This document shows positions 23,335 through 33,134 of a stretch of DNA of 64,000 nucleotides, piece after piece; the first letter of the stretch is position 1; each line of letters opens with the position of its first letter. Both the position numbers and the translations under genes were made by a program. Origin of the DNA: Pseudomonadota bacterium (GTDB lineage Bacteria; Pseudomonadota; Gammaproteobacteria; Xanthomonadales; Rhodanobacteraceae); NCBI GenBank assembly GCA_018240465.1, contig JAFEFS010000100.1, positions 1-64,000 on the forward strand. The letters run 5' to 3'. The notes beneath the pieces were generated by a model. That model was not told the DNA's origin, did not search any database, and worked only from the letters and a program-made list of their open reading frames with translations.

Positions 23335-23622
23335 GATCTGTTCTCCCCGTGAAAGTGTGGTTTTCAAATATCGAACTGCCATCGAAGGTTTTGCCCTGCC
23401 GCACTCACTGCCCTTATTCGGTGGAGCAAGACGGTCGCTGTCACTACTTGCCTGTTCGGTTCGTTGGCCATCGGCCAATCGCAGCGCGGAAACAAGAAGA
23501 ATACGTAGCAAGAATACATTGGTTCGGCGCCATTCTTCGTGCCCTTCATGTTCCAAGTCTTTCCTGTTTTCGGCAACTGGGCGGACGAGCACGCTTGCGT
23601 GAGCCGATGGGTGTGCGCTGGT

Positions 23623-24783
23623 TCACGCCGATCTGCGCCTGGCCGCCATGAATGCCGCGAACAAGGCGCAACCCGTGGCGACGACGATCGGCAGCCCCCA
23701 GACCCGGTTTAGCTGCATGCCGAGGCCGACGCTGGAAGGACCGACGAGTGCGCCGACACCCCACGCCAAGCCCATCATCGCGTAGATGCCGACAAGTTCG
23801 GCACCCGAGAAGCGCTCGCCGACGATCGCGAGCATGACCGTGTAGATGCCGACGAACACGCCGCCCCAGACGAACACGGTCGCGTAGGCGAGCGGCGCGT
23901 TCGCGAGCACGAACGGCCACGCGAGTGCGCCGAGCGCCGAGACGATCGCGAGCAGCATGACCAGACGCGGCCGGTTCATGCGGTCGGCAAGCATGCCGAT
24001 CGGCAATTGCAAAACGATCGCGCCGATCATGAGCGCAGTAACGAGGCGCATCGCCTCGGCTTCGCTCCAACCCTGATTGCCGGCGTAGAGTGCGATGAAG
24101 GAAAGGCCCGCGGTTTCCACGCCGGCGTTGAGTATGGTCGTCGCCATCGCGACCGGGGCGAGGCGCAGATAGCGCCAGGGCGATGCCGCATGCGGTTCCA
24201 TTTTTGCCGGGGCGGCAGTCCACGGGCTGACCACCGGCACGATCGCGACGAGTGCGATGACCGCACCGATCAGGTAGGCGTCAGGTCCGGTGCCGACGAC
24301 GGAGAGAATCGCTGGGCCTCCCGCGTAGCCGAGCGAGAGTGCGGCCATGTAGACGGCCATCGTGCGACCGCGGCTGGATTCTTCGGCGAGATCGTTGGTC
24401 CAGGTTTCCGAAAGCACGCCGAGCACCTCGGCGCCGACGCCCAGCGCGAGGCGCATCGGGAACCACAACCAGATGAGCGGCACGAACGGGAACAGCGCGA
24501 GCATTGCCGCGCTCAGCAGCAGGGCGCCGACGATCAGTCCACGCTGACCGTAACGCACGGCGAGGCGCGGCAGCACGGGCGCGATCAGCAGTACGCCGAG
24601 CGCGTGCATCGCGGCGTTGGCGCCGATCAATGCTTCGCCCGCGCCGCGCGCAGCAAGGTTGGCCGCGATCAGCGGCGCGGTGAGACCGTAGGTGAGGCCG
24701 AAGATCGCCGCGGTCGCGATCACCGCCGCGACCGAGAACAGGCGTTGCGATGACGACGGGATCGGAAACGATTCGGCAGGCAA
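23623..24783 (-). CDS. Major facilitator superfamily transporter
   Basis: 12-segment MFS secondary transporter, 386 residues, inner membrane. Hydrophobic segments start at about residue 15 (LFSVAAVIATAAIFGLTYGL), with a short loop 2-3 (RLAVRYGQRG) and a central loop after TM6 (SPWTAAPAKMEPHAA). The second half contains MLADRMNRPRLVMLL, the second copy of the loop motif. The substrate is unknown; the overall pattern resembles drug/sugar exporters. Nearly contiguous (18 bp) with the upstream HdeD-like gene, so probably co-transcribed. Confidence 0.85.
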   Translation of the reverse strand: MPAESFPIPSSSQRLFSVAAVIATAAIFGLTYGLTAPLIAANLAARGAGEALIGANAAMHALGVLLIAPVLPRLAVRYGQRGLIVGALLLSAAMLALFPFVPLIWLWFPMRLALGVGAEVLGVLSETWTNDLAEESSRGRTMAVYMAALSLGYAGGPAILSVVGTGPDAYLIGAVIALVAIVPVVSPWTAAPAKMEPHAASPWRYLRLAPVAMATTILNAGVETAGLSFIALYAGNQGWSEAEAMRLVTALMIGAIVLQLPIGMLADRMNRPRLVMLLAIVSALGALAWPFVLANAPLAYATVFVWGGVFVGIYTVMLAIVGERFSGAELVGIYAMMGLAWGVGALVGPSSVGLGMQLNRVWGLPIVVATGCALFAAFMAARRRSA

Positions 24784-24801
24784 GCGGCAGACTCCGGTGA
24801 A

Positions 24802-26145
24802 TCAGGGCGAGTTTGACGACGCGGTGTCTGCCGTCGACGGATAGCGGCGACGCCAGGTGCGCCAGGCGACACGCGCGATCGTCAGCCACGCTACCGGCGA
24901 CGGATCTACGATCCGGTGCAGCGTGCGCGCGTAGTCGAGCACCAGACCCGGCGTCCATGCCATCGTGTCCGCACGGCGATACAGTTGGGCGGCGACCCAG
25001 GTTTCCGGGCTGAGCAACACGCGCGCGAACGTGAACCAGCGGCCGCCGCGCTGGCCGATCACGCCTTCGAGCGCGGTTTCGAGAGCATGCACCGTTGAGC
25101 TCGAACAATTGCGATTGGTGAGGTTGTACGTCGTGTCCTGTCGGTAGGCCTGCCAGTAGGCGCGCAGGCGTATCAGGTTGTATTCGTTGAACCGTACCTG
25201 CTCCGTCGAGTCGCACCAACCGGCCGCTTCCTCGGCGTAGCTGGGTTGGAATTTGCCGGCGACATCGTTTTCGTGTGTTGCGCGCAGCGTGCTGGCGAAG
25301 TCGCTCGGTGAGCGGTCCAGTTCTACCGCCGGGTAGTGGCTTATGTAGATGTCGGGCGCCACTTCGAGCGCGGCGTGACCGGTCGAAATCCTGCCCTTGC
25401 CATCGACGGCGGCGATGTAGCGGTCGATCAGCGGCTGGCGCATGGCGCCGTCGGCGGAGCCAACGGGCGTCCAGACGTGCACGATGAGATCGCCCCGCTG
25501 CTCGCCTGGAGTGCCGCGCGCCCAGACTACCGGTTGGTTGTCGAACCGACCACCGCGCCCGGTCAGCAGCGATAGCGATGCGGTCGGCGGCAGCTTGCGC
25601 AGGCGCAGCGCGAGGCGTAGCAGGCTCCAGCCGGTGATGGCAAGACCGAAGCCGATGCAGTAGGGCACCGTGCCTTGATAGTGCGTCGGCCACGGCTCGA
25701 GGGTGAAAATCGCGAACAGCAGTTCGAGCCCGCCGGCCACCATCGCCTGTTTCCAGCCACTGAAACGCACGACGTAGGCCGCCGAGACGCGCAGGGCGCC
25801 GGCGATCAGGAAAATCGTGCCGAACAGCATGGCCAGCACGAATTCGCCGTCCGGGTACGGATCGAGGATCAGCAGGGCCGCGACGATGAACAGTACGGCC
25901 TTGACCAGCCGCAATCGATTGCGGCGCCGTGAGTCGATGCCATTGAACGCCGCGATGAGGGAAAGGAGGCCCTCGATCAGGATCAGCACGCCGAACACAT
26001 GGATCGGGAAATACAGTACGCCGTCGAAGGCGTCGATGAAGATTACGATGCCGGCAGCGAGCCAAAGCGCGCCGAGTGCGGCAAGCCACGGCCAGCGACG
26101 ACGCACGAACTCGGTACCGAGCAGAAGCAAAGTCAGGCGGATCAA
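24802..26145 (-). CDS. HdeD-like (DUF308) membrane protein fused to a permuted papain-like domain
   Basis: 447 residues. The first 185 residues form about six membrane segments of the DUF308/HdeD type (WLAALGALWLAAGIVIFIDA and following). A soluble part follows with His257 in STGHAALEV and Cys347 in NLTNRNCSSS, the histidine-before-cysteine order of permuted NlpC/P60 or papain-like amidases and acyltransferases (YiiX and DUF4105 types). The NCSSSTVHALETAL helix is the usual catalytic-cysteine helix. I infer a membrane-anchored hydrolase acting on lipid or cell-wall amides or esters. HdeD itself is an acid-resistance membrane protein, but that function should not be transferred. The side of the membrane is not certain. 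Confidence 0.7.
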   Translation of the reverse strand: MIRLTLLLLGTEFVRRRWPWLAALGALWLAAGIVIFIDAFDGVLYFPIHVFGVLILIEGLLSLIAAFNGIDSRRRNRLRLVKAVLFIVAALLILDPYPDGEFVLAMLFGTIFLIAGALRVSAAYVVRFSGWKQAMVAGGLELLFAIFTLEPWPTHYQGTVPYCIGFGLAITGWSLLRLALRLRKLPPTASLSLLTGRGGRFDNQPVVWARGTPGEQRGDLIVHVWTPVGSADGAMRQPLIDRYIAAVDGKGRISTGHAALEVAPDIYISHYPAVELDRSPSDFASTLRATHENDVAGKFQPSYAEEAAGWCDSTEQVRFNEYNLIRLRAYWQAYRQDTTYNLTNRNCSSSTVHALETALEGVIGQRGGRWFTFARVLLSPETWVAAQLYRRADTMAWTPGLVLDYARTLHRIVDPSPVAWLTIARVAWRTWRRRYPSTADTASSNSP

Positions 26146-26332
26146 GGCGCTACCCCGCGCATGAATCGATCCGGACGGAGTATATCCCGGCCGACGGCGC
26201 CTATGGCAACGACCGGCTTGCCGCGCAAGTGCTGACGCGGTGCCCGAGGCCGCGGATCTGCATCCGCATTGACGGCGGGCAGAATGTACCGCATCGTGCG
26301 CGCAGCAGCGCCGGGATCGATTCGTGGCGTCG

Positions 26333-27538
26333 TCAGCGGCGCTGCCGGGATTCGCTCAACCAATGCTTGATCTGTTCGTAGACCGCAACGTGTCCCAGCA
26401 GATCCATGTGATTCATGCGATGCCCGATCCATCGTCGTGTCGGCGCGAAGTGCAACGCACGTCGCGCATCCGCGTGCTCGCCCAGCGCGCTCGCCAACGG
26501 CACGAGTCCGTCGCCGAACAGACGATCGGCGAGGCTCCCTGTGCGCGTGCCGGTCGTCGCGGCGATGGCATGGCAGACGACGCCTTCAGGCAGCGGCATT
26601 CGCATGCGCGTGTCCGAGCGCACGGCGCGATCGCGGTCTTGCCAGTCGGCATCGACGAGGTTGCCATGACGCAGGTCGGTAATGCCGGCGCTGCGGATTT
26701 TCCCCAGGCGCGCGAACGGTGCCAGCAGCGGGTTGCGGTCGAGCAGCGCTTCGATCCACGCACCGCTGCGCTCGAGCGGTGCGCCGTGGTGTGGCGTGCC
26801 AAGGAAAAAAGCCTTGCATGCCTGCTGTCGCCACGTGTGACCTGCGATCGCACCGTAATGGCACGCGCTGCGAATGACGAGGCCACCCATGCTGTGGCCG
26901 ATCAATACCAGCTCCTTGAGCGGCGCATGGCGCGCCTGCATCAGGCTTTCGAGTTGCTCGGCGAATTGGCGGCCATTGCTGGAGATGTGTCGGCCGCTGT
27001 TGTAATGCAGGTACAGCGGTGTGTAACCACAGTCGCGCGCGAGTGCCGCGCCATAGTCGCAGTCTCGCGCTTGCCAGTGCAGGTCGTTCAAGCACAGGCC
27101 GTGCACGAAAACGACGAGCTTGTCGCCCGACGATGCCGACGATGTCGCAGTGGTGCGAGCGTGCAAATGCAGGCGCATGTCGATCGCGAGCGGATTGGCG
27201 GTGTCGGCGAGATGGTCGCCGAGCACGCCGTTCAGCGCCGAGCGCACGGCTTCGTGCCGCGGCGAGCGGGTCGCGGGCTGGTCGTGAATCGTTCCGAGCA
27301 GTGCGGAGGCAGTGCCGAGAACGGTGTCCAGCGCAACGCCGCTCAAACGCGAGATGCCGCGGATGCTCTTGTACACGATGGAGGTGATGCCGTGCGTGCG
27401 TTGTTCACCGGCCCGGCCGAGCAGGATCTGCGCGGGCGACAAGGTGCGATGCATCGCTTCGACCAGGTCGACGACGCCGATGATGGCGTCGGTCGACAGG
27501 CGGCCTGCGCCGCGAAGGTTTTCTACCGACGGGTTCAT
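26333..27538 (-). CDS. Alpha/beta-hydrolase, lipase-like
   Basis: 401-residue alpha/beta-hydrolase. The nucleophile is Ser216 in GHSMGG; the oxyanion-hole HG motif is at 146-147 (VVFVHGL); the catalytic histidine is probably in MNHMDLLGH near the C-terminus. FLGTPHHGAPLER is a block typical of triacylglycerol-lipase and PGAP1-like esterases. No signal peptide is seen; an extra N-terminal helical domain of about 130 residues, including a hydrophobic stretch, may hold it at the membrane. Substrate unknown. Stands alone between 187-bp and 296-bp gaps. Confidence 0.8.
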   Translation of the reverse strand: MNPSVENLRGAGRLSTDAIIGVVDLVEAMHRTLSPAQILLGRAGEQRTHGITSIVYKSIRGISRLSGVALDTVLGTASALLGTIHDQPATRSPRHEAVRSALNGVLGDHLADTANPLAIDMRLHLHARTTATSSASSGDKLVVFVHGLCLNDLHWQARDCDYGAALARDCGYTPLYLHYNSGRHISSNGRQFAEQLESLMQARHAPLKELVLIGHSMGGLVIRSACHYGAIAGHTWRQQACKAFFLGTPHHGAPLERSGAWIEALLDRNPLLAPFARLGKIRSAGITDLRHGNLVDADWQDRDRAVRSDTRMRMPLPEGVVCHAIAATTGTRTGSLADRLFGDGLVPLASALGEHADARRALHFAPTRRWIGHRMNHMDLLGHVAVYEQIKHWLSESRQRR

Positions 27539-27834
27539 ATGCGGACAGCGTAGCGCAGCGGATTGGAGTCAGGTGTCCAGAGTGATGCGGCCGTCGCGCA
27601 TTCTCCGTCAAGACGCGGCGAAGACGAACGGCGCGGGATATGTGGATAATTCGTGGGCTGCGGAACGGCCCTCATTGTCCAAGACGAGGAAGCCGCTGTC
27701 GAATCGACATCGCAACCAACGGGGAAATTGTCCGCGGAAAGTCGATTTCGCCGAAGCTCGTTCGTCGTTGAAGTGGAATCGGCCCGCTGCGCGCGGCGGC
27801 TGCGTCTTCATTCAACCTGCATCGGAGAACCACA

Positions 27835-28221
27835 ATGCGATTTCTGTCGCTGATCAAAGTCCAGGAAAACACCGGCAAACAGCCCAGCGAGCGCCTCATG
27901 CGCGAGATGGGCCAGCTGATGGGTGAGATGACCCAGGCCGGTACGCTGCTGGATACCGCGGGCCTGATGCCGACCGCGCAAGCCAAGCGAGTGCGCCTGC
28001 GCGGCGGCAAGACCAGCATCGTCGATGGGCCGTTCACCGAAACGAAGGAAGTGGTCGGTGGCTACGCGATGCTCAAGGCCGATTCGCTGGACGAAGCGCT
28101 CGCACTGACCCGGCGCTTCGTCGATCTGCATGTTGCCGATGGCTGGGAGATCGATTGCGAACTGCGCCAGGTGATCGAGCCGGATTTTGAATCACTCAAG
28201 CCGTGCAGCGAACGTTGCTGA
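27835..28221 (+). CDS. YCII-related (DGPF-domain) protein
   Basis: 128-residue member of the YciI/DGPF dimeric alpha-beta barrel family; the DGPF signature is present (IVDGPFTETKEVVGGYAML). Such proteins are often linked to ECF sigma factors or act as small-molecule-binding dimers, but no sigma-factor gene is adjacent here. ATG 27835 begins MRFLSLIKVQ after a weak GGAGAA site. Function unknown. Confidence 0.8.
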   Translation: MRFLSLIKVQENTGKQPSERLMREMGQLMGEMTQAGTLLDTAGLMPTAQAKRVRLRGGKTSIVDGPFTETKEVVGGYAMLKADSLDEALALTRRFVDLHVADGWEIDCELRQVIEPDFESLKPCSERC

Positions 28222-28337
28222 TTGCGCGGCACTTGCCTGCCGGGCGGCGGATTTTGAACAATCCTTCGACAGCCCAGCCAATGAACCCAGCGTGGGGACC
28301 GGCTCGGGTTGGTGTCGAATCACACGAGGGTGAAAGC

Positions 28338-28583
28338 ATGGGCAGTACGCGAGCGGGCGGCACTCCGGGCGGTCTGGGGCAGTTCCTCGTCGGCTTCGTG
28401 CTCGCCGTGGCCGGCGGCCGGCCGTTGTTGATGGCCGGGTCGGCGATCGTGTTCGTTGGCGTGATCGCCGGACTACAGGCCCATTTCCGCCTGGCCGGCC
28501 TGTTCAATGCGCTGGCGATGCTGGTGCTGCTGTTCGGCGGCATCGGCCTGATCGCGCGTTCGCTGCGCGCGCAGGGCGGGTGA
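28338..28583 (+). CDS. Small two-helix membrane protein
   Basis: 81-residue hydrophobic protein, unrecognised. ATG 28338 is preferred because GAGGGTGAAAG lies just ahead and the upstream in-frame part overlaps the previous gene. Two membrane segments are visible: LGQFLVGFVLAVAGGRPLLM and GLFNALAMLVLLFGGIGLIA. It lies 6 bp before the acetyltransferase gene, so the two are likely co-translated. Confidence 0.6.
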   Translation: MGSTRAGGTPGGLGQFLVGFVLAVAGGRPLLMAGSAIVFVGVIAGLQAHFRLAGLFNALAMLVLLFGGIGLIARSLRAQGG

Positions 28584-28589
28584 GGGTGC

Positions 28590-29267
28590 ATGGGCCGTCC
28601 TGGGCTCGACAATCCGTTCTGGTCCGCGCTGATGAGCATTCATCGCGACATCGCGCTGCGCTCGGGCGAGGCGGCACGCTATCCGCGCGAGTTCGCACCG
28701 TTTCTCGGCGTGGCCGATGCGCAGGCGCGCGTGGCTGCCGATCTCGAGGCCCTGGTCGCTCCTGGCGAAAGCGTGCTGCTGCTCGGCATGGCGCCACGCG
28801 TCGGCAGCGGGTTTCGACTCGACCGGCTGCATCCGTTGGCGCAGATGATCTGCGCGTCGCCGATCGGGATGATCGACGGGCCGGAGATCGTGGAATTGGG
28901 CGAAGCGCACCGCGCCGACGTGCTCGCGCTGACCGCGCTGGTGTATCCGCATTATTTCCGTGAGCGCACGATGGACATGGGTCGCTACTTCGGCATCTAT
29001 CGCGAGGGGCGGCTCGCGGCGATGATCGGTGAGCGCCTTGGCACCGATTCGGCGCGCGAATTGAGCGCGATCTGTACGCATCCGGATTTCGCCGGCCGCG
29101 GCTATGCGCGGCGGCTGACGGCGATGCTGGCCAACGAGACCCTGTCGCGAGGCCGGTTGCCGTTCCTGCACGTGAGCTACGAAAATCCGCGCGCGAAGCG
29201 ATTGTATGAACGCATCGGTTTCCGCCTGCACCGCGACGTCCCGTTCTGGTCGTTGCGCCGCGATTGA
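28590..29267 (+). CDS. GNAT-family N-acetyltransferase
   Basis: 225 residues. The acetyl-CoA-binding region is in the second half (ELSAICTHPDFAGRGYARRL), where HPDFAGRGYA matches the GNAT motif A pattern Q/RxxGxG/A; FLHVSYENPRAKRLYERIGF is the typical motif B. The first 100 residues look like an unrelated or degenerate second GNAT half (FR47-like arrangement). The acceptor is unknown. Confidence 0.82.
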   Translation: MGRPGLDNPFWSALMSIHRDIALRSGEAARYPREFAPFLGVADAQARVAADLEALVAPGESVLLLGMAPRVGSGFRLDRLHPLAQMICASPIGMIDGPEIVELGEAHRADVLALTALVYPHYFRERTMDMGRYFGIYREGRLAAMIGERLGTDSARELSAICTHPDFAGRGYARRLTAMLANETLSRGRLPFLHVSYENPRAKRLYERIGFRLHRDVPFWSLRRD

Positions 29268-29295
29268 ACGCGTTGAAGTGCGATCCGCGTCGGCC

Positions 29296-30101
29296 TCAGC
29301 GCAACCGTTCGAGCAACGCCCCGGCCACGGCGGGATTGTGCTCTTTCGCCGCGCCGATGAAGTAGACATGGACCTCGCGCGCGGCGGCGTTCGCGGTGGC
29401 GTCGACAACCGTATTCGTGACACGCGGCAGGTCGTTGGGTTCGGCACCTTGCGCCCATGTCCGTGTGCGCCGTGCCCAGGCATCGAGATCGGCGGCGGAG
29501 TAACCTTTGTCGATCTGCGCTTCGCTGCGCATCAGGCACGCGTAGATGAAATCGCTGGTCACGTCGGCGAACGATGGATATTTCGGCGAGTCGGTGAACA
29601 CGGTGGCGATGCGCTGGCGGCGCGCGAGTTCGAGATATTCCGCGCAGAGGAAGCTCGGGTGGCGCGCCTCGAGCACGTGGCGCAGCCGCAGGCCATCGAG
29701 CGCACGCGGCAGCAGGTCGAAGAACGCGGTCAGGTCGGCGCGATCGAAGGTCTTGTACGGCGGCAATTGCCAATTGATCGGACCGAGCCGATCGCCGAAT
29801 TCCGCGAGTCCGCCGAAGACGAAACCATCGATCGCCTTGCCTGCGTCGGCGAGCACGCGCCGCTCGGTGCAAAATCGCGGCGCCTCAGCGAGAACATGAA
29901 GCCGGCGGGCGTCTGGCTGCGCCAGCGCGCGTAGGTCGGCGGTTTCTGCGGGCTGTAGTAGGTGCTGTTGATTTCGATCGAAGTCAGCTGCCGGCTCGCG
30001 AATTCGAGTTCGTGCTTCTGCGGCCATTTCGGCGGATAGAAATTGCTGCGCCATGGCGCGTAGTTCCAGCCGCCGATGCCGACTCGGATTGTCGCGCCCA
30101 T
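29296..30101 (-). pseudogene. DUF72 (YecE-like) gene interrupted by a one-base frameshift
   Basis: YecE-like TIM-barrel family of unknown activity. The N-terminal part reads from ATG 30101 (GGAGG seven bases upstream): MGATIRVGIGGWNYAPW, through TSIEINSTYYS to AGFMFSLR. The rest (APRFCTERRVLADAG, then to VAGALLERLR at 29296) is in another frame. The switch is at about 29883-29888: minus-strand CTGAGGCGCCG would restore one frame if a single A were added (CTGAAGGCGCCG, giving the expected SLKAPRF). With the base restored the product would be about 268 residues, normal for the family. Either a real inactivating deletion or a sequencing error. Confidence 0.8.
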
Positions 30102-30192
30102 CGCCTGCCTCCCGGTCATTCCGGATCGTATTGAAAACGGGACGGCGCTGCCATACCTCGGTTGCGCATTTTTCCTGAGCTAGACTTGCCTC

Positions 30193-31101
30193 ATGAAGAT
30201 CGCTCTCGCCCAATGGCGCATCGAGTCGCCGGCCTCGCTCGAGGAATTCGCCGCGCGCGTTTCCGCGGAAGTCGCGGAAGCTGCCGCGTGTGGCGCGCGC
30301 ATCGTCGTGCTGCCGGAATACCTCGCGCTCGAGCTCGCCTCGACGCTGGATGCGAAGACGCGCGCCGATTTCACAGCGACGCTGGCCGCGCTGCAGGCCG
30401 TGCATGCGGACTGGTTGCGCCTGTTTGCCGGCCTTGCCGCCGCGCATGGCATCCACCTGCTCGCTGGCACCTTCCTGCTCGCGCAGCCCGATGGCAGGTA
30501 TCGCAATCGTGCCTATCTGTTCTCGCCGAATGGGGCGCACGTCTATCAGGACAAATTGACCTTGACCGGTTTCGAAAACGCGCACGGCGTGATCGAGCCG
30601 GGAGACGCGCTCAAGGTGTTCGACTCGCCGTATGGGCGCATCGCCATTGCTGTCTGCTACGACAGCGAGTTTCCGCTCTACGCGCGCGCGCAGCGCGAAG
30701 CGGGCGCACGCCTGCTGCTCGTGCCCAGTTGCACCGATACCGAAGCCGGCGCCACGCGCGTGCGCATCGGTTGCATGGCGCGCGCGCTGGAGAACCGCGT
30801 CTACGTCGCCCGCTCCGTCACCGCGGGCGAGGCGCCGGGCAACCCTGCGCTAGACACGAACACGGGGCGGGCCGAACTGTACGCGCCCAGCGATCGCGGC
30901 CTGCCCGACGACGGCCTCGTGGCGGTGGCACGGCCCGCTGCCACCTGGCTGATCGCGGAAGTCGATCTGGCCGCGCTCGAAGCCACGACCGTGGATGCGC
31001 AGGTGGCGGTGCCGGCGGATTGGGGTCGGCAATGGCGGCCGGAGGTGGTGCGCGCACGCCTCGAGACCTGGCAAGACGATGCCGGCACCGACTTGAAATA
31101 G
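30193..31101 (+). CDS. Carbon-nitrogen hydrolase (nitrilase/amidase superfamily)
   Basis: Hydrolyses nitriles or small amides; cytosolic. The Glu-Lys-Cys triad is complete: Glu42 (VVLPEYLALE), Lys121 (YQDKLTLTGFE) and Cys155 (AVCYDSEFP). 302 residues, normal length. The closest family type is probably the omega-amidase/N-carbamoyl-type branch, but the substrate is not clear. htpG begins 53 bp downstream on the same strand. Confidence 0.88.
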   Translation: MKIALAQWRIESPASLEEFAARVSAEVAEAAACGARIVVLPEYLALELASTLDAKTRADFTATLAALQAVHADWLRLFAGLAAAHGIHLLAGTFLLAQPDGRYRNRAYLFSPNGAHVYQDKLTLTGFENAHGVIEPGDALKVFDSPYGRIAIAVCYDSEFPLYARAQREAGARLLLVPSCTDTEAGATRVRIGCMARALENRVYVARSVTAGEAPGNPALDTNTGRAELYAPSDRGLPDDGLVAVARPAATWLIAEVDLAALEATTVDAQVAVPADWGRQWRPEVVRARLETWQDDAGTDLK

Positions 31102-31154
31102 CGCGAGTGCGCCCTTATCCGTCCCGCAACTCATTCCATCAGGGAGCCTCATCC

Positions 31155-33038
31155 GTGACCGCCAGTGCGCAAACCCACAAGTTCGAAGCCGAAGTCGCCC
31201 AGGTGCTGCATCTGGTCACGCATTCGCTTTACTCGCACAAGGAAATCTTCCTGCGCGAGCTGATCTCGAATGCGTCCGATGCCTGCGACAAGCTGCGCTT
31301 CGAGGCGCTGGGCAAGCCCGAGCTGCTCGGCGGCGGCAGCGAATTGCGCATCGACATCAGCGTCGACAAGGACGCGCGCACGCTGACCATACGCGACAAC
31401 GGCATCGGCATGACGCGCGAGGAGGTCATCGCCAACATCGGCACGATCGCCAGCTCCGGCACGCGTCGGTATCTCGAAGCGCTGTCGGCGGAGAAGAAGG
31501 CCGACGCCAACCTGATCGGCCAGTTCGGCGTCGGTTTCTATTCCGCCTTCGTCGTTGCCGACAAGGTGACGCTGACCACGCGCAAGGCGGGCGCGGAAGC
31601 GGGCGAAGGCGTGCGCTGGGAATCGGCCGGGAGCGGCGAATACACGCTGGAGACGCTGGAAATCGCCGCGTGCGGCACCACGGTGACCTTGCATCTCAAG
31701 GCCGACGAGGACGAGTTTCTGCAGGCCTGGCAACTGCGCAGTCTGGTCGCCCGCTATTCGGACCATATCGGGTTCCCGATCCGCATGCCGGTCGAGAAGG
31801 ACGGCAAGGCCACCGAGGAGTGGGAAGTGGTCAATCAGGCATCGGCGCTGTGGACGCGACCGAAGAACGAGCTGACCGACGCGGAGTACCAGAATTTCTA
31901 CAAGCACATCGCGCACGACTTCAGCGACCCGCTGGCGTGGACGCACAACCGCGTCGAGGGCAACCAGAACTTCACTTCGCTGCTCTATATCCCGTCGAAA
32001 TCGCCGTTCGATTTCATGGGCGGAGGGCGCGACGAGCGCAAGGGGCTGAAGCTCTACGTCAAGCGCGTCTTCATCATGGATGCGGCCGAACAACTGCTGC
32101 CGGCCTACCTGCGCTTCGTGCGCGGCGTGGTCGATTCCGACGACCTGCCGCTCAACGTCAGCCGCGAGATCCTGCAGCAGAACCGCAACCTCGACAAGCT
32201 GAAGGCCGCGTGCGTCAAGCGCGTGCTCGACCTGCTCGACAAGCTCGCCCGGGACGAGCCGGAAAAATTCGCCACGTTCTGGAAGGAATTCGGCCAGGTG
32301 TTCAAGGAGGGCGTGGCCGAGGACTTTGCCAACAAGGAACGCATCGCCAAGCTGCTGCGTTTTGCCTCCACCCATACCGGCAACGCCGAGCAGACCGTCT
32401 CGCTCGACGACTACATCGGCCGCATGAAGGCCGGTCAGGACGACATCTACTATCTCACCGCCGACGGCTACGCCGCGGCCAAGGGCAGCCCGCAGCTCGA
32501 AGCCTTGAAGGCGCACGGCATCGAAGTGCTGCTGCTGACGGATCGCATCGACGAGTGGCTGTCGAACTACCTCAACGAATATGCCGGCAAGAAGCTGCGC
32601 AACGTCGCCAAGGGCGATCTCGACCTGTCGAAGTTCGGCGGCGCAAACGAGGAGAAACGCAAGGAAGCGGAGAAGGCGGCCGAGGGCGTGGTCGGGAAGT
32701 TGAAGGAGCTGCTCGGCGAACGCGTGCGCGGCGTACGCGTGTCCGCGCGTCTGACCGATTCGCCTGCGGTGCTCGTGCTCGACGAGCACGACATGAGTCC
32801 GGCCATGCAGCGCCTGCTCAAGCAGGCCGGCCATGAAGTGCCCGAGTCCAGACCCCTGCTTGAAATCAACCCGACGCATGCGTTGGTCAAGCGCCTCGAA
32901 GGCGAAAGCGACATTGCGCGCGCGACCGACCTTGGCATGCTGCTGCTGGAGCAGGCGCAGATCCTCGAAGGCGCGGCGTTGGAAGACCCTGCCGCGTACG
33001 TGCGCCGCGTCAACAGCCTGCTGGTGAACGCGGGCTGA
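31155..33038 (+). CDS. htpG: Molecular chaperone HtpG (bacterial Hsp90)
   Basis: ATP-dependent chaperone, cytosolic dimer. The GTG at 31155 has AGGGAG at a good distance and gives MTASAQTHKFEAEVAQVLHL, with 627 residues (E. coli HtpG has 624). The ATPase motifs are ELISNASDACDKLRF, RDNGIGMTREEV and GQFGVGFYSAF, in order; the middle and dimerisation domains follow. A frame open upstream to 30162 is not coding. No sigma-32 promoter was recognised in the short upstream gap. Confidence 0.96.
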   Translation: MTASAQTHKFEAEVAQVLHLVTHSLYSHKEIFLRELISNASDACDKLRFEALGKPELLGGGSELRIDISVDKDARTLTIRDNGIGMTREEVIANIGTIASSGTRRYLEALSAEKKADANLIGQFGVGFYSAFVVADKVTLTTRKAGAEAGEGVRWESAGSGEYTLETLEIAACGTTVTLHLKADEDEFLQAWQLRSLVARYSDHIGFPIRMPVEKDGKATEEWEVVNQASALWTRPKNELTDAEYQNFYKHIAHDFSDPLAWTHNRVEGNQNFTSLLYIPSKSPFDFMGGGRDERKGLKLYVKRVFIMDAAEQLLPAYLRFVRGVVDSDDLPLNVSREILQQNRNLDKLKAACVKRVLDLLDKLARDEPEKFATFWKEFGQVFKEGVAEDFANKERIAKLLRFASTHTGNAEQTVSLDDYIGRMKAGQDDIYYLTADGYAAAKGSPQLEALKAHGIEVLLLTDRIDEWLSNYLNEYAGKKLRNVAKGDLDLSKFGGANEEKRKEAEKAAEGVVGKLKELLGERVRGVRVSARLTDSPAVLVLDEHDMSPAMQRLLKQAGHEVPESRPLLEINPTHALVKRLEGESDIARATDLGMLLLEQAQILEGAALEDPAAYVRRVNSLLVNAG

Positions 33039-33134
33039 GCGTGTCCGCGCACGGCGGGAATTGGTCGGCTTCGCACGAGGCATTTGTGACAATATTGCGA
33101 CGCCGCCGCCGGCGGTATTTTCCCTGAGGTGGGC

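Noticed and set aside
23464..23478. TTGGCC-ATC-GGCCAA palindrome in the gap between the DUF3011 and MFS genes
   Set aside because: Short 6-bp stem with no context, repeat or T run; nothing to support a function.
24281..26089. 602-codon open frame in another minus frame over the MFS and HdeD-like genes
   Set aside because: Arg/Pro-rich shadow of two real membrane protein genes on the same strand.
27641..27649. Perfect DnaA box (TGTGGATAA)
   Set aside because: Single 9-base match without further boxes, AT-rich region or origin genes nearby; expected by chance now and then.
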